Part shown: one piece after another, positions 60,620 to 64,000 of the stretch
How the letters are laid out: each line of letters begins with the position of its first letter
Numbering within the stretch: position 1 is the first letter of the stretch
Origin: Paenibacillus xylaniclasticus
GTDB lineage: Bacteria > Bacillota > Bacilli > Paenibacillales > Paenibacillaceae
Direction of reading: 5' to 3'
DNA: 64,000 nucleotides
Assembly: GCF_004001065.1 (NCBI RefSeq)
Contig: NZ_BIML01000003.1
Span: 186,001-250,000 of the forward strand
The notes under the pieces: model-generated
What the model saw: only the letters and a program-made list of their open reading frames with translations
What the model was told of the DNA's origin: nothing
The model's database searches: none
Translations under genes and position numbers: made by a program

Positions 60620-61417
60620 TCAATCCGTCGAATGACGATATTCGGCAGAACTATCCGCAATATGAATTTCAATCCCGCTTATTCGCCGCAAAAAGGCCGG
60701 ATCGGCCCCATCATCGGTAATGATTGTATGCACTGCTCGCGTCTGCACGCTCGTCGCAATCGAACGGCGTCCGAGCTTCGTATGGTCAAGCAGCCCGACG
60801 ATCCGCGTGGCATTGGCCGCCATCAGCTTCTTCAACTCTGCCTCATATAAGCTGAAATCGGTCATTCCCTCTTCGATCGTAAACCCTAGGGAAGAGGTAA
60901 AGAACAGGTCAGCATGAATTTCTTCCAGAATTGTCCGACCGAGCACCCCTTCTACTGATCCCGAACCAGGCCGCAGCACACCTCCGATCAGAATGACGTT
61001 AATACGCGGATTGCGGTTCAACGTTAACGCCGCCTCTACTCCATTCGTGACGACGGTCAAATAGTCACAATCGACAAGCGCCTTCGCCAGCTCCAGCACC
61101 GTCGAGCTTGCATCAAGCAATATGCACTGCCCTTGATGAACAAGCTCCGCCGCTTTGCGGCCAATTGCCTGCTTCAGCTCCGTATTCAGCTCCGTCCTAT
61201 ATGTTACGCGCAAATCCTGGAACGACGGCTTCTTCGACCGCACCGGCACCGCTCCGCCGTGCGTCCGTTCAAGCAGCCCTTCCTCCTCCATCTGACGCAA
61301 ATCGGCTCGCAGCGTGCCTTCCGATACGTTTAATTGGCGGGCCAAGTCTTTCACGATTACTTGCTTATGCTGCTGCAGCAGCTGTAATATAAGTTCCCGG
61401 CGATGAGGGGCAAACAT
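60620..61417 (-). CDS. DeoR family transcriptional regulator
   Basis: A 265-aa repressor-type protein. N-terminal winged helix (HRRELILQLLQQHKQVIVKDLARQLNVSEGTLRADLRQMEEEGLLERTHGGAV) and a sugar-phosphate-binding domain with LLDASSTVLELAKAL, VVTNG, and GGVLRPGSGSVEG. TAGGAGG lies 9 nt before the ATG. It is upstream of the AraL/AraM genes across a 199-bp AT-rich gap, suggesting that it controls them. The phosphorylated ligand is unknown. Confidence 0.9.
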   Translation of the reverse strand: MFAPHRRELILQLLQQHKQVIVKDLARQLNVSEGTLRADLRQMEEEGLLERTHGGAVPVRSKKPSFQDLRVTYRTELNTELKQAIGRKAAELVHQGQCILLDASSTVLELAKALVDCDYLTVVTNGVEAALTLNRNPRINVILIGGVLRPGSGSVEGVLGRTILEEIHADLFFTSSLGFTIEEGMTDFSLYEAELKKLMAANATRIVGLLDHTKLGRRSIATSVQTRAVHTIITDDGADPAFLRRISGIEIHIADSSAEYRHSTD

Positions 61418-61589
61418 CGTAAATTCCTCCTAGAAGTTCGTCATACAGCAATCTATTATTGTCATTATATCGAATTTCGTCATTAAACAACAGGAAACAA
61501 CAATTAGATTGCAGCAGCCCCTTATCCGATGACATTCCACGCCGCGATAGTAGCTCTCACCACCACCCCCTACTCCCCTACTAATTTAA

Positions 61590-61633
61590 ATAAAAGGGCC
61601 ATCCTTCACCATATGGCGATTAGGACGGCCCTG
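61590..61633 (-). terminator. Terminator of ppaC
   Basis: On the minus strand AGGGCCGTCCT and AGGATGGCCCT pair, followed by TTTTATTT; about 40 nt past the stop. Confidence 0.8.
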
Positions 61634-61672
61634 CTGTACCCCCTTACGGCGGTAACGAAGGTTATGAAGCTC

Positions 61673-62611
61673 TTAAGCTTGCAGCTTATTGAACGTATCG
61701 GTCAGAACCGGTACGATTTGTTTCTTACGGGATACAACGCCTTTCAGAACAGCTGTATTGTTCGAGAGCGTTACATTATATGCTTTCTCTACAACGTTAG
61801 CGGAGCGGCCGAGTGCCAGACCAACCGAATCGTTCGTCAGAATGTCCGTTACGACGAACAGGAACAGGTCGAGTCCTTTCTCCTCGATGATTGCGTTCAG
61901 CGCAGCTTCCAGCTCACCTTGACGGGACAGAATGTCGTTCGTGTCAACCGCATTCACTTGCGCGATTTCGACTTTCGCATTGCCCATCGAGAATTCTTTG
62001 GAATCGAGCGAAATTAGCTGGGCAATCGATTTGTCGCTCAGGTCTGCGCCAGCTTTCAGCATAGCCAGACCGTAGCTTTCCGCATCTACGCCTGCAATTG
62101 CCGCGAGCTCACGGGCTGCGTCAACATCCTCTTGCGTGCAAGTAGGCGATTTGAACAGCAGGGAGTCGGAGATGATAGCCGACAGCATCAGACCCGCGAT
62201 TTCTTTGCGAATTTGGATGCCTTTTTCTTTAAAAATTTTATTCAGAATCGTCGCCGTGCAGCCAACTGGCTCAGCGCGATAATATAGCGGGTCAGCCGTT
62301 TCGAAATTCGCGATCCGGTGGTGGTCGATGACTTCGAGAACGCGTACATCTGCAATATCATTTGCGCTTTGCTGACGCTCGTTATGGTCGACGAGGATAA
62401 CTTCCTTCGCTTCTGCAGCTACCGCTTCAACAAGACGCGGCGCTTCGATGCCGAAATGGCTGAGCGCATATTGCGTTTCGCCGTTCACTTCGCCGAGACG
62501 AACCGCTTCCGCATCAACGCCAAGCTGCTTCTTCAGCTCCGCATATGCGATAGCCGAGCAAATCGTATCCGTGTCCGGATTTTTATGTCCGAATACAAGA
62601 ACTTTAGCCAT
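61673..62611 (-). CDS. ppaC: Manganese-dependent inorganic pyrophosphatase (family II)
   Basis: Hydrolyses pyrophosphate, driving biosynthesis. The 312-aa DHH protein has [17 protein letters not shown] (motif I), VDHNE (motif II), [12 protein letters not shown] (motif III, DHH) and the C-terminal DHHA2 domain with SRKKQIVP binding the substrate. It matches Bacillus PpaC (309 aa) closely; no CBS or DRTGG insertion is present. AAGGAG lies 12 nt before the ATG. Single-gene unit. Confidence 0.96.
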   Translation of the reverse strand: MAKVLVFGHKNPDTDTICSAIAYAELKKQLGVDAEAVRLGEVNGETQYALSHFGIEAPRLVEAVAAEAKEVILVDHNERQQSANDIADVRVLEVIDHHRIANFETADPLYYRAEPVGCTATILNKIFKEKGIQIRKEIAGLMLSAIISDSLLFKSPTCTQEDVDAARELAAIAGVDAESYGLAMLKAGADLSDKSIAQLISLDSKEFSMGNAKVEIAQVNAVDTNDILSRQGELEAALNAIIEEKGLDLFLFVVTDILTNDSVGLALGRSANVVEKAYNVTLSNNTAVLKGVVSRKKQIVPVLTDTFNKLQA

Positions 62612-62695
62612 GATTCACTTTCGCTCCTTCAATAACGATATTTAATTCCGACATTCTTCGCCTTAATAAATAAGGGAGAAATAGGCTCGTCCCTT

Positions 62696-62704
62696 ATCAT
62701 AGCA
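62696..62704 (-). promoter_or_regulatory. Candidate extended -10 promoter of ppaC
   Basis: TGCTATGAT on the minus strand, extended -10 type with no clear -35, 85 nt before the start codon. It overlaps the outer arm of an ATAAGGG/CCCTTAT inverted repeat at 62670-62697. Confidence 0.4.
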
Positions 62705-62789
62705 CACTTATCGGAAAATTTTCACGTTGAAAATGTCCGAATTCCTTTACCAACCCGTTTGCGATTTTACAAATTCTGCACAAAGCATT

Positions 62790-62814
62790 GAAGCCGCTCC
62801 CATAGAGCGGCTTC
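62790..62814 (-). terminator. Terminator-like hairpin after the GH25 gene
   Basis: GAAGCCGCTC/GAGCGGCTTC with a 5-nt loop. The T tract on the minus strand is poor, but the position, 48 bp past the GH25 stop, fits. Confidence 0.65.
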
Positions 62815-62861
62815 TGTAAGACTGAGTTATCATGCTGCAAGCTCTATGCACTGGAATGCGG

Positions 62862-63884
62862 CTACCCTTTCACCAGCGCTTCGATCGCTGCTCTCGTCTC
62901 AGCGCTGAACTCACGGAAGAATGCGACCAGCTCGTCGTTACACAAGCCTGCGTTGTACAGCATCTGTATCATCACAAGCTCCGCATGGCCTTTATCGTTC
63001 GAGGTTGTAATATAGCCCGCGCCTTTCGCAGCGACAATGGCATCGTTCGCCCAAGCCGGAGGCGTCTGATTGCCGGACATGTTCACGCGCTTCTCAAGCG
63101 CCGCCACTCGTCTGATCAACGCTTCTAGCTGCTGCTTCTCCGCTTCCGTCATCGGCTGCCCCTCCTTATCGTCTGCCCCATCTTCATCCCTAGGCTTATT
63201 TTCATCACCGCGGTTCACCCCGTATGTCGCATTCAGCTCCTGTACCGTTCCTTTATATACGTTCAAATCGACCGGTCCGCTAATGCCGTCAACCGACCGG
63301 CTGCCGCTAGACCGTACACCGCCCTGCGAGCCGTCGCTGTACTGCCAGAACGTCCAGCTGCTCCAGCCCGCAATCTTCCCAGGAGGATCGTTCGCATATC
63401 GAGCAATCCACAGCTCGTAAGAAGCGAGAGAGTCGTCAAAATAGTTGTTGGCAAAATAAGGGTACGTATACACGATTGGCCGTACACCAATAAGCCGCTC
63501 CGCCTCCTGCAGGAAGGCATGAGCAATTTGAGTCACCTGTGACTTCTTCAGCCCTGCCGCAGCAGACTCATAGTCCATGACAGGCGGCAGCTGGAACGCG
63601 AAGGCGCCCCCCGCCTCCTCGATCGCTGCAGCGAAATTTTCCGCTTCCCGCTTCGCCTCTTGGACGCTCGCAGCGTCCACAAAATGATAAGCGCCAATAA
63701 GAATGCCCGCCTTCCTTGCGCCAGATGCATTCGTCTTAAACGTACGATCTCGATAACGCTGCCCTTGGCTCGCTTTCAAGAAAGCGAACGACACGCCGTC
63801 CGCCCTTACCCGGGACCAGTTAATGCTGCCTTGATAACGGGACACATCAATCCCCTGCGCTCTACCGGGGCTGCTTGGCTGCAT
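62862..63884 (-). CDS. GH25 lysozyme-family hydrolase with C-terminal helical domain
   Basis: N-acetylmuramidase-type enzyme. GH25 barrel (about residues 8-205) with GIDVSRYQGSINW (catalytic Asp) and VMDYES (Asp and Glu). A linker rich in Asp/Glu/Lys (about 225-250) leads to a coiled coil (EAEKQQLEALIRRVAALEKRV) and a C-terminal domain resembling modules of phage endolysins. No signal peptide, unlike secreted autolysins; a holin would be needed for export. I place the start at ATG 63884, 14 nt after AAGGAGG, since GH25 proteins begin close to GIDVS; the frame is open to 63998 and could continue past the window edge. Possible prophage remnant. Confidence 0.85.
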   Translation of the reverse strand: MQPSSPGRAQGIDVSRYQGSINWSRVRADGVSFAFLKASQGQRYRDRTFKTNASGARKAGILIGAYHFVDAASVQEAKREAENFAAAIEEAGGAFAFQLPPVMDYESAAAGLKKSQVTQIAHAFLQEAERLIGVRPIVYTYPYFANNYFDDSLASYELWIARYANDPPGKIAGWSSWTFWQYSDGSQGGVRSSGSRSVDGISGPVDLNVYKGTVQELNATYGVNRGDENKPRDEDGADDKEGQPMTEAEKQQLEALIRRVAALEKRVNMSGNQTPPAWANDAIVAAKGAGYITTSNDKGHAELVMIQMLYNAGLCNDELVAFFREFSAETRAAIEALVKG

Positions 63885-64000
63885 ACCGAAATGATCCGCC
63901 TCCTTCTCCATCGGATAAATGCAGTTCATTGTATGCTGCAGAAGCTGCTTTATGGAACTATTTTCGAAGCCGCCCTTTCGTTCAGAGGTAGTTATCATAT

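Overview
The window is a stretch of ordinary chromosome from a spore-former-type Firmicute, most likely family Paenibacillaceae (Paenibacillus or Cohnella). The evidence is gene content and sequence style: Bacillus-type ferredoxin, YtpB-type sesquarterpene synthase, YugP, YitT, YuzB (DUF1450), YtxH/YtxG-like pair, YutE-like protein, AraL/AraM pair, an LTA-synthase-like enzyme, AGGAGG ribosome sites, many TTG/GTG starts, and roughly half G+C. I see no rRNA, tRNA, CRISPR array, complete insertion sequence or prophage. The most isolated phage-like items are a lone holin-family protein and a GH25 lysozyme-like protein without a signal peptide.

Layout. 1-6.8 kb: a TPR/L,D-transpeptidase, ferredoxin, DNA polymerase IV, citramalate synthase, a ResA-like thiol oxidoreductase and a JAMM peptidase. 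6.8-13.6 kb: a DEDDh exonuclease with a DUF294 protein, ammonium transporter amtB with two GlnR/TnrA-type boxes, a MerR regulator with a YugP peptidase, a GltC-like LysR regulator and thiol peroxidase. 13.6-17 kb: DUF1499 protein, a probable 6S RNA, a DUF624 protein and a DEAD-box helicase. 17-30 kb: a cell-surface acyltransferase pair (MBOAT plus SGNH), YitT, a DUF4015 glycosidase-like protein, peroxiredoxin, pfkA, terpene cyclase, cold-shock protein, a methyltransferase and oligoendopeptidase F. 30-37 kb: a MacB-like efflux operon (two ATPases, lipoprotein adaptor, FtsX-type permease) behind a LacI regulator. 37-42.5 kb: capA, glycerophosphodiesterase and DUF92 genes, then hemE-hemH. 42.7-57 kb: MFS pump, O-methyltransferase, YpsC-type rRNA methyltransferase, LTA-synthase-like protein, a series of small conserved genes, LysM/M14 peptidase, glutamate racemase, YtxG/YtxH-like pair, SufR-like regulator, small membrane proteins, a free-standing CuA protein, holin and an orphan trpB. 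58-64 kb: a 53-bp tandem repeat, a DeoR regulator with AraL- and AraM-like genes, Mn-dependent pyrophosphatase and the GH25 protein.

Genes that probably work together: capA, GDPD and DUF92 form one transcription unit; hemE and hemH overlap and are coupled; the four efflux genes overlap or abut; AraL/AraM-like enzymes sit 14 bp apart and may make glycerol-1-phosphate for archaeal-type heptaprenylglyceryl lipids. Many genes are bounded by strong hairpin terminators, several shared by convergent units.

I did not find a large undescribed system. The observations most worth following are: the two-site GlnR arrangement at amtB, the probable 6S RNA, an ABC ATPase with an AbrB-like C-terminal domain, an SGNH acyltransferase fused to a copper-amine-oxidase-type stalk domain, a family of dispersed and tandem intergenic repeats, and two small membrane-protein genes with good ribosome sites.
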